64,000 nt of DNA from Actomonas sp051209155 (GTDB lineage: Bacteria > Verrucomicrobiota > Verrucomicrobiia > Opitutales > Opitutaceae). The stretch's first letter is position 1; each line of letters opens with the position of its first letter. The translations under genes and the position numbers were made by a program. The stretch lies in NCBI GenBank assembly GCA_051209155.1, contig JBPJGB010000001.1; one strand, given 5' to 3'. Below the pieces are notes generated by a model. It saw only the letters and a list, made by a program, of their open reading frames with translations, made no database searches and was not told the DNA's origin. Below are positions 1 to 8,977 of the stretch, in pieces.

Positions 1-586
1 TGCGCTCTTCCGAGACTTGGTTGGCCGGGACCTCGTGGCGCAACCAGCTCTCGAAGAGCACGACGTTGCCGGCCTCGGCGGGGTAGGTGACGAAGGCTTC
101 GTGCTCGGGCTTGCACTTGGTCTTGCGCGGCGGCGCGGCCATGAAGCGGTCGAGGCGCGGGTCTTCGAATTTGATGCCCGGGCAGCCGGGCGGGGTCTGC
201 ACGTAGTAGGTGCCGCTGATGAAGGACAGGGGGTGAATGTGCAGGCCGTGGCTGGTGCCCGGGGGCATCATGTTCACCCAGCAGTCGGTCATGTAGACCT
301 CACGGCCACGCAGGTCGAACTCGAGCAGCTTGGCGTAGGCTTTGACGTGTTTGGCGATCTTTCGCTCGAGTCCCTCGAAGGTGCTGGAGAAGCGGTGCAG
401 CTCGTTCATCGAGGCGTAGCTCGTGTAGCCGCCGGGGTAGTTGGATTCCGACCACTTGCGCCCGGCGACATCGAAGGCGCGCAACTGGTCGCACTCGGTC
501 ACGAGCTCGGCGTTGAGTTTGTCGAGTCCCTTGGGCTGAAGGGACTCGCAATACACGTAGGTCGGGAAGTGCAGATTCGCGGGCAT
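1..586 (-). CDS. 2OG-Fe(II) oxygenase-like protein (TIGR02466-type), 3' end missing
   Basis: The gene runs off the left edge, so about 195 N-terminal residues are visible and the extreme C-terminus is lost. Translation from the ATG at 586 gives a protein with the pattern of the TIGR02466 / PF13759 group of putative 2OG-Fe(II) oxygenases: a central HGLHIHP motif (residues 113-119), then SGTYYV, then an EDPR segment, then VVLFESWLRHEVPAN near residue 175-189. In this family the histidines of these motifs are the expected iron ligands. The last visible residues (VSEER) are where the family normally continues into an R-I-S-I-F-N strand, so probably only about 10-25 residues are missing. The substrate is unknown. 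The stop codon lies outside the window. The next gene on the same strand ends 57 bases upstream. Confidence 0.8.
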   Translation of the reverse strand, partial: MPANLHFPTYVYCESLQPKGLDKLNAELVTECDQLRAFDVAGRKWSESNYPGGYTSYASMNELHRFSSTFEGLERKIAKHVKAYAKLLEFDLRGREVYMTDCWVNMMPPGTSHGLHIHPLSFISGTYYVQTPPGCPGIKFEDPRLDRFMAAPPRKTKCKPEHEAFVTYPAEAGNVVLFESWLRHEVPANQVSEER

Positions 587-643
587 GGCCTTCTAGAAAG
601 CTGAAAAGCGGAAATGCGGAAACGCTGAAATGACTGTGCCGCC

Positions 644-2152
644 TCAGTGCACGCCGCCCATCAGGCGCTTCACCCACGGGACGAGGGCGAGCAGCACGAC
701 GGTCGCGCCGCCGACGAAGAGGGCCTGGGTGAGGAAGAAGTCGGGCAGGCTGGCGAGGTCGTTTTCGTCGAAGCCGCTGGCGAGCAGGCCGGCGAGTTTG
801 TTGCCCAGTGCGGCGGCGAGGAACCAGATGCCCATCACGAGGCCGGTGAGGCGGGCGGGGGCGAGTTTGGTCATGGTGCTGAGGCCGACCGGGCTCAGGC
901 ACATCTCGCCGGCGGTTTGGAGGAAGAACAGGCCGAGCAACCAGGCCGGGCTCACGAGGCCTTCCGCCGCGAGCTTGGCGGCGGGGATCATCCAGATGAA
1001 GGACAGGCCGACGAGGAGGAGGCCGAAGACAAACTTCATCGGGCTGCTGGGACCGCCCTTGCCGAGCTTGATCCAGAGCCAGGCGAAGAAGGGCGCCATG
1101 AGGATGACCCAGATCGAGTTGACCGATTGCCACCACGTGGAGGGGTATTCGAAGCCCAGCACCTGATTGCGCGTGAGACGATCGGCGAAGAGCTGCACGG
1201 AGGAACCGGCTTGCTCGAAGATGGCCCAGAATACCTGGGCGGCGATGAAGAGCACGAGAATGGCGGCCATGCGCCGGCTCTCATCGGAGGGGCGAAAGGC
1301 GAAGAACAACACCGCGCCGATTTGCGCGGCGAAGAGCACGTAGACGATCGCGGTGTAGGTCTCGGCCAAGACCATGAGCACGATGAGCGCGGCCGAACCG
1401 ATTGCGACCAGACCGAGTTTGCCCCAGGGGCGACTGCCATCGGCCTCGCGCGACGGCGCCTGGCCGACGTGGGCGAGCGTGCCGGCGCGTCGCAGGTAGG
1501 AGATGAGGCCGAAGGTCATGCCGACGCCGGCCGCACCGAAGGCCCAGTGCCAACTGCCGTGTGGGTTCATGCCCCAGCTTTCCAACATGCCGCGGAAGGT
1601 GTCGGACTGCGCCAGCCAACCGCAAACGAGGGCGGAGGTGAGGGCACCGATATTGATGCCCATGTAGAAGATCGAGAAGCCGGCATCGCGGCGGGCGTCC
1701 TCGGGTGAATAAAGGCTGCCCACCATGGTGGAGATGTTGGGCTTGAGCAGCCCCGTGCCCACCGCGACCAGGAAGAGACCGATGAAGAAGGTCGTCTCGG
1801 ACGGCAGCGCCATCGAGTAGTGGCCGCTCGCGATGATGATGCCGCCGATGAGCACGGCGCGGCGCGCGCCGATAAAATTGTCGGCGATGAAGCCGCCGAG
1901 TATGCCGAGCAAATACACGCTCATCGTGTAAGTGCCGTAGATGTTGGCGGCTTTTTCGGTCGAGAATCCCAGGCCACCCTCGGTGATCGCGAGGGTCATG
2001 AACAGCACGAGCAAGGCGCGCATGCCGTAGTAGGAAAAACGCTCCCACATTTCGGTGAAGAAGAGCGTGGAGAGGCCGCGAGGGTGGCCGCCGATGCCGC
2101 CGCGATCGTTGGTGGAGTCGGCGGCGACGGGGGAGGAAGTGGGTTCAGTCAT
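644..2152 (-). CDS. POT/PTR2 family proton-dependent oligopeptide transporter
   Basis: A 502-residue integral membrane protein. Near the N-terminus it carries the PTR2 signature FFTEMWERFSYYG (residues 31-43), including the ExxER motif that POT transporters use in proton coupling. Multiple hydrophobic segments follow, consistent with 12-14 membrane helices, and the length is typical of bacterial POT proteins. By family it imports di- and tripeptides with protons. The ATG at 2152 (MTEPTSS) is chosen because the reading frame upstream is an Arg-rich antisense shadow of the peroxiredoxin-like gene. A short soluble Ser/Asp/Gly-rich N-terminus precedes helix 1. It is followed 57 bases downstream by the oxygenase-like gene on the same strand. 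Confidence 0.92.
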   Translation of the reverse strand: MTEPTSSPVAADSTNDRGGIGGHPRGLSTLFFTEMWERFSYYGMRALLVLFMTLAITEGGLGFSTEKAANIYGTYTMSVYLLGILGGFIADNFIGARRAVLIGGIIIASGHYSMALPSETTFFIGLFLVAVGTGLLKPNISTMVGSLYSPEDARRDAGFSIFYMGINIGALTSALVCGWLAQSDTFRGMLESWGMNPHGSWHWAFGAAGVGMTFGLISYLRRAGTLAHVGQAPSREADGSRPWGKLGLVAIGSAALIVLMVLAETYTAIVYVLFAAQIGAVLFFAFRPSDESRRMAAILVLFIAAQVFWAIFEQAGSSVQLFADRLTRNQVLGFEYPSTWWQSVNSIWVILMAPFFAWLWIKLGKGGPSSPMKFVFGLLLVGLSFIWMIPAAKLAAEGLVSPAWLLGLFFLQTAGEMCLSPVGLSTMTKLAPARLTGLVMGIWFLAAALGNKLAGLLASGFDENDLASLPDFFLTQALFVGGATVVLLALVPWVKRLMGGVH

Positions 2153-2232
2153 GCAGTCGGGTGTGTGACCGCAGCGAAACAAACCCCTCTGGGGATGCGA
2201 CGCAGAAATTTGGCGCGCCGCGGGCCGGAGGC

Positions 2233-2874
2233 CTACTTGAGCGCGTCGCGAGCGGCTGCGAGCAGGTCGGCGGGTTCGACGCGTTTGGTGTAGTCGTGAT
2301 CGAAGAACGCGTAGGTCACGCTGCCGCCACGATCGAAGACAAAGGCCGCCGGCACCGGCAGCCAATGGTGATCCGGATTGTCCGGAATCGGTGCGATATC
2401 GATGCCGTATTCCCGATACTTTTTCTCCAGATCCGGCGGCATCTGGTAGGCCAGGCCAAAGGAGGATGAGACCACCATATTGCGGTCGGAGAGGAGGATG
2501 CGCGAAGCAGGAGGCGGATTGTCCTTGAGGGCCTGGGCGAGGGTCTCCGGACGTTCCGGGCTGATCGCGATCACCTGAAAGCCGAGGGCGTCGAGCTCCG
2601 GTTCGATGGTGGCCAGCTCGCCGAGGTGGGTGTTGCAGTAGGGACACCAGCCGCCGCGGTAGAAAATGAGCACGGTGGGCTTGGCCATGACGAGGTCGCG
2701 GAGATCGACGGCCTTGCCCTCGAGGTCGAGCAGCTCGGCTGACATCATCTCGGTGCCGACGCCAACGGGGCGGGTGTTTTCCGCACCCATGGGCAATGGG
2801 GCGGCGAAGGCGTGACTCACGAGCAGGGTCGCAGCGGTGAGGGCGAGGCAAACGGGACGGGGAAGGAAGGTCAT
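2233..2874 (-). CDS. exported peroxiredoxin-like (AhpC/TSA) protein
   Basis: A 213-residue protein with a signal peptide (hydrophobic core around residues 8-24, ending AFAAPLP) and a thioredoxin-fold AhpC/TSA-like domain. The active-site region reads FYRGGWCPYC, with Cys77 and Cys80 as a CxxC pair. Downstream is the segment VIAISPERPETLAQ, typical of the peroxiredoxin-like redoxin group. It probably acts outside the cytoplasm as a thiol peroxidase or disulfide-handling enzyme; the substrate is not visible. The ATG at 2874 gives the clean signal peptide, whereas the longer open frame upstream is antisense to another gene. It lies 28 bases after the Cys-rich TPR-like gene and 80 bases before the POT transporter, all on the same strand. 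Confidence 0.85.
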   Translation of the reverse strand: MTFLPRPVCLALTAATLLVSHAFAAPLPMGAENTRPVGVGTEMMSAELLDLEGKAVDLRDLVMAKPTVLIFYRGGWCPYCNTHLGELATIEPELDALGFQVIAISPERPETLAQALKDNPPPASRILLSDRNMVVSSSFGLAYQMPPDLEKKYREYGIDIAPIPDNPDHHWLPVPAAFVFDRGGSVTYAFFDHDYTKRVEPADLLAAARDALK

Positions 2875-2902
2875 GGCGGGTCGGAGCCGGCGCTCCGCCA
2901 CC

Positions 2903-4417
2903 TTATTCCGAACCTTGCAGGATTTGATCAACCGTCGCGGCGGCACCCGCCTGGCCGGGCGAGGGCATGAGCGCGTAGAGCACCTCGCGGGGGATGGGCA
3001 ACAGGGTCGCGGTGATCGGGAGCCGGGCCGCGAGGGCATTGGGGTCGAGGGGCAGCGCGTTGGCTTCGGGGAAGTAGCCCATGTCCTTGAGCAGATCGGT
3101 CGCGAGGTTGGCGTCTCCTTGTCGGACGGCGAGGACCCAGAGCGCGGCCAGCGAGGCGCGGTCGTCATCGGGCAGGCGCACCCGCAGCGCCGCGAGCGGC
3201 ACCTGGAAAGGGGAACGCAGGGCCACCGCCACCAGCCGCGCGATGTGGGCGGGCGCGGGGTCGAGGGGGATGAGGTCCAGCCACCATTGGGCCGCCTGGG
3301 CGGCGGAGGTGCGCGGGTCGATCGTCGCCCAGCGGGCGAGCTCCAGTTCAAAACGACTCAGGGTTGCCGTGTCGCGATTGATCGCCTGCAGCGCGGCGAG
3401 ACGGTCGCCCTGATCGAGCAGGAGCCGCCAGCGCAGGATGGCCTGGGTCGGATTGTTCGCCGGTGTGGTGATGATTTGGTTGCGGATGAACGCAGGCAGG
3501 GGCCGCTGGTGGTTTGCCGCCAGTTCCAGGAGGGCGCGTTCGCCGGAGGTGAGATCGTTTCGTTCGTCGGTCGGCGGCAGCACCTTGACGGCGAGTGGAT
3601 CGGCCGCGAGGGCATGCGCCAGCGGCACGAGCCACGTTTCACGATCGTTGGTGGCGTGCTGGAATTCCCGCCAGGCGAGTTCGGCCAGGGAGCGGAAGCG
3701 GCGCGAGTGCAGCAATGCGTCATGGCGGGCCACGGTGATGGTGGTGTGATGATCGGGCGCGCGTTGTTCCGCCTGGTCAAAGATGTGATCGGCGGCGGCG
3801 AATTGGCCGGTGCGTTCGTAGATCTGTGCGAGCACCAAACCGTCGCGCCAGCAGGTGTCGCAGGAGACGAAGGCGGAGTGGAGCGCGACGATCGCGGCCG
3901 GGATGTTGCCCTCGGAGATGGCGTGTTGGAACTGGTTGCGAAAGTGTTCGGCGCGGGCTTCGCCGACCCGTTCGTGCCGCGGCGGCCACACGCAATCCAG
4001 CCAGGCGACCCTGTGCACGCCGCCGATGCGCAAGCTGCCAAACCACAAGGTGGCGCCGGTGACCCACAACAGCAGGGCGAGGGTCGCGTAGGTGAGGATG
4101 CAGCGACCCCAGTAGGGTCGCACGGTGGCGCGGTCGTGATGGCAACGCCAGCCGGCAGGCGTGTTGCGCAAGGCCGGGCAGACAAACTGAAAACGGGTGG
4201 GCCGATCGAGCAGGAAGGAGGCCTCGCAGCGGGTTTCGCCGGCGATGCCGGAATCGCTGGGTGCCTGACAGGGACAACGGCGACTGAGGCCGAGCCGGAA
4301 CTTGGTTTTACGGGCGTTCCAAGCGATCAACCCCCACGCGATGCGGATGAGGTCGATGGCCCAACTATCGAGGTTTGCCCGCGAGAACGGAGCGGCGCTG
4401 GACCTCGACTTGGCCAT
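2903..4417 (-). CDS. Cys-rich single-pass membrane protein with helical repeat domain, unknown function
   Basis: A 504-residue protein with no confident family. The N-terminal 105 residues hold a compact Cys cluster (Cys48, 50, 64, 80, 92; motifs CPCQAPSDSG and FVCP) that could bind metal. One strong membrane helix follows (about 105-127). The remaining ~370 residues are helical and look like degenerate TPR-type repeats (e.g. RHDALLHSRRFRSLAELAW). Type II topology (Cys domain in cytoplasm, repeats outside) is inferred. The start is fixed by the TGATG overlap at 4415-4419: this ATG shares its A with the stop of the upstream PEP-CTERM gene, implying translational coupling. The longer frame starting further upstream is rejected. 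The coupling suggests the two proteins work together, perhaps at the cell surface. Confidence 0.75.
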   Translation of the reverse strand: MAKSRSSAAPFSRANLDSWAIDLIRIAWGLIAWNARKTKFRLGLSRRCPCQAPSDSGIAGETRCEASFLLDRPTRFQFVCPALRNTPAGWRCHHDRATVRPYWGRCILTYATLALLLWVTGATLWFGSLRIGGVHRVAWLDCVWPPRHERVGEARAEHFRNQFQHAISEGNIPAAIVALHSAFVSCDTCWRDGLVLAQIYERTGQFAAADHIFDQAEQRAPDHHTTITVARHDALLHSRRFRSLAELAWREFQHATNDRETWLVPLAHALAADPLAVKVLPPTDERNDLTSGERALLELAANHQRPLPAFIRNQIITTPANNPTQAILRWRLLLDQGDRLAALQAINRDTATLSRFELELARWATIDPRTSAAQAAQWWLDLIPLDPAPAHIARLVAVALRSPFQVPLAALRVRLPDDDRASLAALWVLAVRQGDANLATDLLKDMGYFPEANALPLDPNALAARLPITATLLPIPREVLYALMPSPGQAGAAATVDQILQGSE

Positions 4418-5433
4418 CAACGGTTGGCGAGGTCGCGAGCGTGCTGGCGGCGTCGGCGCCACGCCAAGCCGCCGGCGACGAAGAGCATGGCCCCGAGTTG
4501 CGCGTAGGTGGCGGGTTCGGGCACGACCCCATCGGGCGTCATGACGGCGGAAAAGCCGGCGCTGTCGAACGTGGTCGCGCCATCGATGCCGTTGGACCCG
4601 AAAAGGTCCTGGTTGATCGTGTTGTTGTTGGTCGCGGTGAACGCGATCATGCGGATGGCCGAATTGGTATCGAAGCTGATCGACGGGTTGTAGTCCTCGA
4701 TGGCTTCGGCGAGCAACAGGACGGGGATGGCAAAGGTGACGTAGGCGTCGGCGTCCGGTTGATTGACCTTGTTGGTGGCGAAGATGCTGAAGCCGGGCAT
4801 GGAGCCGTCGATGGTGGCGGCGTCGTGGTAGCTGTAGGTCGTGCCCTCGGTCAGCGTCATGAGCGCCGTGATCTCGGCGGCGCTCAGGCTGAAAAGCGCG
4901 TCGCCGGACTCAAAGGTGGGGGTGAAGTTGTTGCCGATGGAGCTCGTGCTCGGGCTGATGTTGAGGTCGGTGCCCGGATCTTGGAAACCGAGCGTGGGCG
5001 GACCGCTTTGCGTGCCGTCGATGCCGAAGAACAAGTCCACGTCGTTGTCGGCGTCGGCATCGATGCCGAAGCGCAACTTGCCGTTGTTGTTGTAACCATT
5101 CGGATCGTAGGTGTTCATCCGCACGCGGATCACCATGTAGTCGAGCGATCCGGCGGAGGTGCCGGCGTCATAGGTGGCGAGGTTCATCATGAACCCGGGA
5201 TTGTCCGTCGTGCCGCCGACAAAATCGTCAGCATACTGGCCGGTCTGCTGATCGGCGCGCAGGTCCTGCAGGTAGGTGCCGTCTGAGGCGAGGACGGCGT
5301 TGTAGCTGGTGTAGTCGCTCGAAATGATGCCATCAACCGTCAGCTGCGCGTGCACCGCCGGCAGGCCCGCACCGCATCCGAGCAGGAGGCAGCAGCGCAA
5401 AAGGGCATAGGGGATGTTCCTCGGGAGGCGCAT
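4417..5433 (-). CDS. PEP-CTERM sorting-domain exported protein
   Basis: A 338-residue protein with an N-terminal signal peptide (hydrophobic residues about 9-28, ending AVHAQ) and a textbook C-terminal PEP-CTERM segment: VPEPATYAQLGA, a hydrophobic helix, then the basic tail WRRRRQ. Proteins with this tail are recognised by exosortase (EpsH/XrtA type) and anchored or released at the surface in biofilm-forming Gram-negative bacteria. The middle is rich in Asp, Asn, Gly and Thr, a beta-structured exported domain without a recognised enzyme motif. No exosortase gene lies in the window. The downstream membrane protein overlaps its stop codon, so both are probably made from one transcript. Confidence 0.88.
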   Translation of the reverse strand: MRLPRNIPYALLRCCLLLGCGAGLPAVHAQLTVDGIISSDYTSYNAVLASDGTYLQDLRADQQTGQYADDFVGGTTDNPGFMMNLATYDAGTSAGSLDYMVIRVRMNTYDPNGYNNNGKLRFGIDADADNDVDLFFGIDGTQSGPPTLGFQDPGTDLNISPSTSSIGNNFTPTFESGDALFSLSAAEITALMTLTEGTTYSYHDAATIDGSMPGFSIFATNKVNQPDADAYVTFAIPVLLLAEAIEDYNPSISFDTNSAIRMIAFTATNNNTINQDLFGSNGIDGATTFDSAGFSAVMTPDGVVPEPATYAQLGAMLFVAGGLAWRRRRQHARDLANR

Positions 5434-5630
5434 GGATCGTCGACGAGGGAATCGTAGCCCGAAGCATGGTTGATTCGAGCCAAAATCTCGTAAATACGTA
5501 TAAATCAGGACGATATGACATGAATGGCGGGGTTATGTCTGGCCTATCCTGAAGACAAACAGGCCTATTGATTTATCCGTTCGGACCCGGGGACGAGGTT
5601 GGGGAGGTTTTGTCTCGAAGCACGCGCGCC
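5434..5630. other. noncoding spacer upstream of the PEP-CTERM gene
   Basis: About 200 bases without a supported gene. The part nearest the PEP-CTERM start is visibly AT-richer than its surroundings and holds the 8-base palindrome ATACGTAT near 5492-5500. This is where a promoter for the minus-strand PEP-CTERM gene would be expected, but no convincing -35/-10 pair can be assigned by eye. Confidence 0.35.
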
Positions 5631-5661
5631 AATAAAAACGGACCATCATGATGATGGTCCG
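5631..5661 (-). terminator. Rho-independent terminator of pfp
   Basis: On the minus strand an 11-base perfect inverted repeat (arms CGGACCATCAT and ATGATGGTCCG around a single base, 5639-5661) is followed directly by TTTTTATT (5638-5631). It sits 52 bases beyond the pfp stop codon. Confidence 0.8.
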
Positions 5662-5713
5662 GGGAAGGAAGAGGGCGGATCGGTCGCGATCCGCGGTTGG
5701 CGGGTAGGTGATC

Positions 5714-6952
5714 TCAGTGCGAGGTCTCGACGGTGGCGCCGCGCGGTTGGCCGATGGCGCCGAGGAGATCGTTGAACCAAGTTGTGGCGGGATCGAAGGG
5801 CTTGCCGCCTTTGATGCGCGGGAACTCGATCGCGCGCAGCACGTTGTTCTGGTCCTCATCGTGACCGATCACTCCGCCCTCGTTGCGCAGGGCGCAGTCC
5901 ACGGCGTGGTGCACGCAGTCGCGGATGAGATCGAGGTCGGCTTGGTTGGCCGGGGCGGCGCGGGCGAAGTAACCGCTCTTTTGCACGAGCACTTTTTCGG
6001 CGCCGAGCATGGCGGCGAACTGTTGGCCGAACCACTTGCCCGGATTGACGGCATCAAGCTTCACGTGACCGAAGGCGTCGCGCGGCACGGCTTCACCTTT
6101 GGCTTCCATTTCGGCGACGATGCTTTCGACTCCGGCCCCTTCGCTGATGAAGAGGTTCACGTTGTCGGTCTCGTCCATGACGGCGCGCAGGCGCTTGGCC
6201 TCGGCCTCGAGGTCGAGGGCCATTTCGGGAATGAAGACGCCGTGCACGTCGAGGTTGGCGCGGGCCAGACCGAGTCCGGGCACAAACTCCTCGGTAGCGA
6301 GCAGCTTGCGGTAGGCCTCGGCGGTGGCGGCGGTGAGCCAGCCACAGTTGCGGCCCATGACCTCATGGATGATGAGCATGCGCGGGTTGGCGTTGTGCTC
6401 GGCGACGACGTTGCGGAAGTAACGGGCGCCCTGTTCGGCCGCGGTCCAGGCGCCGAGGGATTGGCGAATGGGAAAGACGTCATTGTCGATGGTCTTGGGC
6501 AGGCCGATGACGGTGAGGGGATAGTCGTGCTTGGCGAGGTAGGCGGCGAGGTCGGCGGCGGCGGTGTTGGTGTCGTCACCGCCGATGGTGTGGAGGACAT
6601 CGACGCCGTCCTTGATCAATTGATCGGCGGCGACCTTTTGCGGGTCCTGACCCTCGGCGACGAGGCCCCGTTTCACGCAGTCCTTCACGTTGGTGAGTTT
6701 GACGCGGCTGTTGCCGATGGGGCTGCCGCCGTGGCGGTGGAGGATGCCGGCGGCGGCTCGTTCGGCGGGACCGACCTGGTAGGAATCGCCGAGCAGCAGG
6801 CCTTTGTAGCCGCCGCGATAGGCGATGATTTCGATGTCGGGGGCGATCTCGGTATAGCGCTCGATCAGGCCGCCGACGGCGGAGCTGAGGCAGGGGGCGA
6901 GGCCACCGGCAGTGAGAAGGGCAACTTTCTTGGGTTTGGCGGGCGTGGACAT
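5714..6952 (-). CDS. pfp: pyrophosphate-dependent phosphofructokinase
   Basis: A 412-residue 6-phosphofructokinase of the PPi-using type. It converts fructose 6-phosphate and PPi to fructose 1,6-bisphosphate and phosphate, reversibly. Visible motifs are the N-terminal GGLAPCLSSAVGG loop, the IGGDDT motif (GGDD is the signature of PPi rather than ATP use, which has GGDG), PKTIDNDVF with the catalytic Asp, and MGRNCGWL for sugar-phosphate binding. Length and motifs suit the long-type PFP group found in Verrucomicrobia and other bacteria. The ATG at 6952 directly precedes STPAKPKKVALLTAGG. It is monocistronic as far as can be seen, with a strong terminator downstream and a histidine kinase gene 43 bases upstream on the same strand. 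Confidence 0.93.
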   Translation of the reverse strand: MSTPAKPKKVALLTAGGLAPCLSSAVGGLIERYTEIAPDIEIIAYRGGYKGLLLGDSYQVGPAERAAAGILHRHGGSPIGNSRVKLTNVKDCVKRGLVAEGQDPQKVAADQLIKDGVDVLHTIGGDDTNTAAADLAAYLAKHDYPLTVIGLPKTIDNDVFPIRQSLGAWTAAEQGARYFRNVVAEHNANPRMLIIHEVMGRNCGWLTAATAEAYRKLLATEEFVPGLGLARANLDVHGVFIPEMALDLEAEAKRLRAVMDETDNVNLFISEGAGVESIVAEMEAKGEAVPRDAFGHVKLDAVNPGKWFGQQFAAMLGAEKVLVQKSGYFARAAPANQADLDLIRDCVHHAVDCALRNEGGVIGHDEDQNNVLRAIEFPRIKGGKPFDPATTWFNDLLGAIGQPRGATVETSH

Positions 6953-6995
6953 GACGAAAGGGAGATCGCCATCTCAAGCCGCCGCGTTGCAGGCG

Positions 6996-8792
6996 TCAAA
7001 CCGGCAACCACTCCGCGAGGCATTCCGCCAGGCGTTCGCGGGTGATGGGCTTGGTGAGCACGGCCGAAAAACCGGCTTCGAGAAAAGTGCGGTGCTCTTC
7101 GGGGGAGGCGCTGGCCGTGAGGGCGATGATCGGGAGCTCGGCGGTCGTGGGGTTGGCGCGGATGCGACGGGTGGCCTCGATGCCATCGAGCTCGGGCATG
7201 TGCACATCCATCAGGATGAGATCCCAGCTTTCGTTGAGCACGAGTGAAACGGCTTGGGCACCATTGCCGCAGGCGGTGTTCTGGATCTGCAGGAAGTGAA
7301 GCAGCCGTTGCACGACCGCGAGGTTGGTGCGGTCGTCCTCCGCGACCAAAACGCGCGGGAGCCGCGGGGGCGGGGAGTTGCCGGGCACCCGGACAGGTGC
7401 CGGCGCAAGCGGCGGTTCGGTGGGCAGGGGCAGGGTGAGGGTGAAGGCAAAGGTCGAGCCCTGACCCTCCACGCTTTCCACCTCGATGGTTCCGCCCATG
7501 CCCTTGACCAAGCGTTGGGAGATGGCGAGGCCGAGGCCAGAGCCGCCGTAGCGGCGGGTGGTCGAACTGTCGCCCTGACTGAATTTCTGGAAGAGCTTGG
7601 CCTTCACCTCGGGCGACATGCCAATGCCGGTATCGATGACGGCGAAGCGCAGGGTGGCGGAGCGGGCGTCGCAGGCGACGGTTTCCACCTCGAGGTCGAT
7701 CGATCCGTTGGCGGTGAACTTCACGGCGTTGCCGAGAAGATTGAGCAGGACCTGGCGCAGCCGCAGGGGGTCGCCCACCACGTGGTCGGGCGCGGCATCG
7801 TCGATGGCGGCGCGGATGTGGTTCCGTTTCGCGGAGGCGGGCGCGGCGAGCAGGGCGCCCACTTCGCCGACGAGGTTGCGCAGGGCAAAGGGGGTCGTCT
7901 CAAAGGTGAGTTCACCAGCCTCGATGCGGGAGAGGTCGAGGATGTCGTTAAGGAGGTGCAGGAGCGAGTCGGCCGAACTCATGGCGATGTCGACCTGCTT
8001 TTGTTGGGGCTCCGGCAGATCGGAATGGCGCAGGATGTCGAGCATGCCGATGACGCCGTTCATCGGGGTGCGGATCTCGTGGCTCATGACGGCGAGGAAC
8101 TCGCTCTTGGCGCGGTTGGCCGATTCGGCGCGGTCCTTGGCTTCGCTGAGCACCTCCACGAGTTCGGAGTTTTGGAAATTCAAGCGGTGGAGCTTGCGCA
8201 GGTCTTGTCGGTGCAGGCGCGCGGTGCTGTTGAGGAAGACGGCGAAGGTGAGGGTGCAGGCGGTCATGGTCCAACTGCCGATCTCAGGGCGCAGCGCGAA
8301 GTGCAGACTGACGGGCGTCAAGGTGGCGACGATGTAGGACAGCGAAGCAGCCTTGACCGAAGCGAGGGATCGCGCGGCGCCGGAGTTGAGGCCGGCGACG
8401 ATGAGAATCGTCAGCACGAGCGGGAGCAGGTGCGTGTTGTTGATGAAGATCCACGAACCCACCCCCCAGAGCAGGCCGGCCGGCAGCAGCAGGAGGACGA
8501 AGGCGCGCCGCCAGCGCGGGAGTTCATCATCGGTGGGGGCGGCGGCATTGAAGCGACGCAGTTGCCACCAGCGCGCCAACACGACGCCGCCGCTGGCCGC
8601 GAGCCACGCCAAGGCCAGTGTCTGGTTCACATAAATCCACGAACCGGCGACGAGCAGCGCCGCCAGCACGAAGTTGGAAATCAAACCGGTGCGGACGGAG
8701 CGAAACAGCAGGCGGGACATCTCCGCCTCGATCCGGGCCTCGATGCGCGGCGAAACCTCCGGCGGGGGCGAAGCTGGCGTGGCGGAGCTCAT
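6996..8792 (-). CDS. membrane hybrid histidine kinase (HisKA-HATPase-REC)
   Basis: A 598-residue hybrid sensor kinase. Residues about 35-190 hold five or six hydrophobic segments forming a membrane sensor without a recognised domain. A short coiled linker leads to the dimerisation/phosphoacceptor domain (SHEIRTPMNGVIG, His238), then the ATP-binding domain (N box LLNLLGNAVKFT, G boxes VIDTGIGMSP and GSGLGLAISQRL). A C-terminal receiver follows, with phosphorylatable Asp529 in LILMDVHMPELDG and the conserved Lys in TKP. There is no output domain, so a phosphotransfer partner must lie elsewhere. The ATG at 8792 is preferred to a GTG 18 bases upstream. It is divergent from mpgS across a 185-base gap, making it a candidate regulator of the solute pathway, but this is only positional evidence. 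Confidence 0.88.
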   Translation of the reverse strand: MSSATPASPPPEVSPRIEARIEAEMSRLLFRSVRTGLISNFVLAALLVAGSWIYVNQTLALAWLAASGGVVLARWWQLRRFNAAAPTDDELPRWRRAFVLLLLPAGLLWGVGSWIFINNTHLLPLVLTILIVAGLNSGAARSLASVKAASLSYIVATLTPVSLHFALRPEIGSWTMTACTLTFAVFLNSTARLHRQDLRKLHRLNFQNSELVEVLSEAKDRAESANRAKSEFLAVMSHEIRTPMNGVIGMLDILRHSDLPEPQQKQVDIAMSSADSLLHLLNDILDLSRIEAGELTFETTPFALRNLVGEVGALLAAPASAKRNHIRAAIDDAAPDHVVGDPLRLRQVLLNLLGNAVKFTANGSIDLEVETVACDARSATLRFAVIDTGIGMSPEVKAKLFQKFSQGDSSTTRRYGGSGLGLAISQRLVKGMGGTIEVESVEGQGSTFAFTLTLPLPTEPPLAPAPVRVPGNSPPPRLPRVLVAEDDRTNLAVVQRLLHFLQIQNTACGNGAQAVSLVLNESWDLILMDVHMPELDGIEATRRIRANPTTAELPIIALTASASPEEHRTFLEAGFSAVLTKPITRERLAECLAEWLPV

Positions 8793-8977
8793 GACGAAGG
8801 CACCGACCACAGTCGGCTCCCGTGTGGATGCAAGTGGATTTCAATGAGTCTTAACCCAGGGTTTCGGCTGCTGGCATCCATCTTGCTCAAATGGGGCTAT
8901 GCATGTTTCTCATATTGATAACACCGGCGGCAGCGTGCTGACGCGCCCGGTTTGGGGTAGGGACGAGGGGGTCGCGC

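Noticed and set aside
644..2851. A 735-codon open frame starting well before the POT transporter
   Set aside because: The first ~233 codons are Arg/Pro-rich antisense of the peroxiredoxin-like gene; homology to POT begins at MTEPTSS (2152).
2837..4507. Long plus-strand ORF of 556 codons opposite the Cys-rich gene
   Set aside because: Gly/Arg/Glu-rich composition typical of the antisense of high-GC coding DNA; no domain, and the minus-strand frame has real structure.
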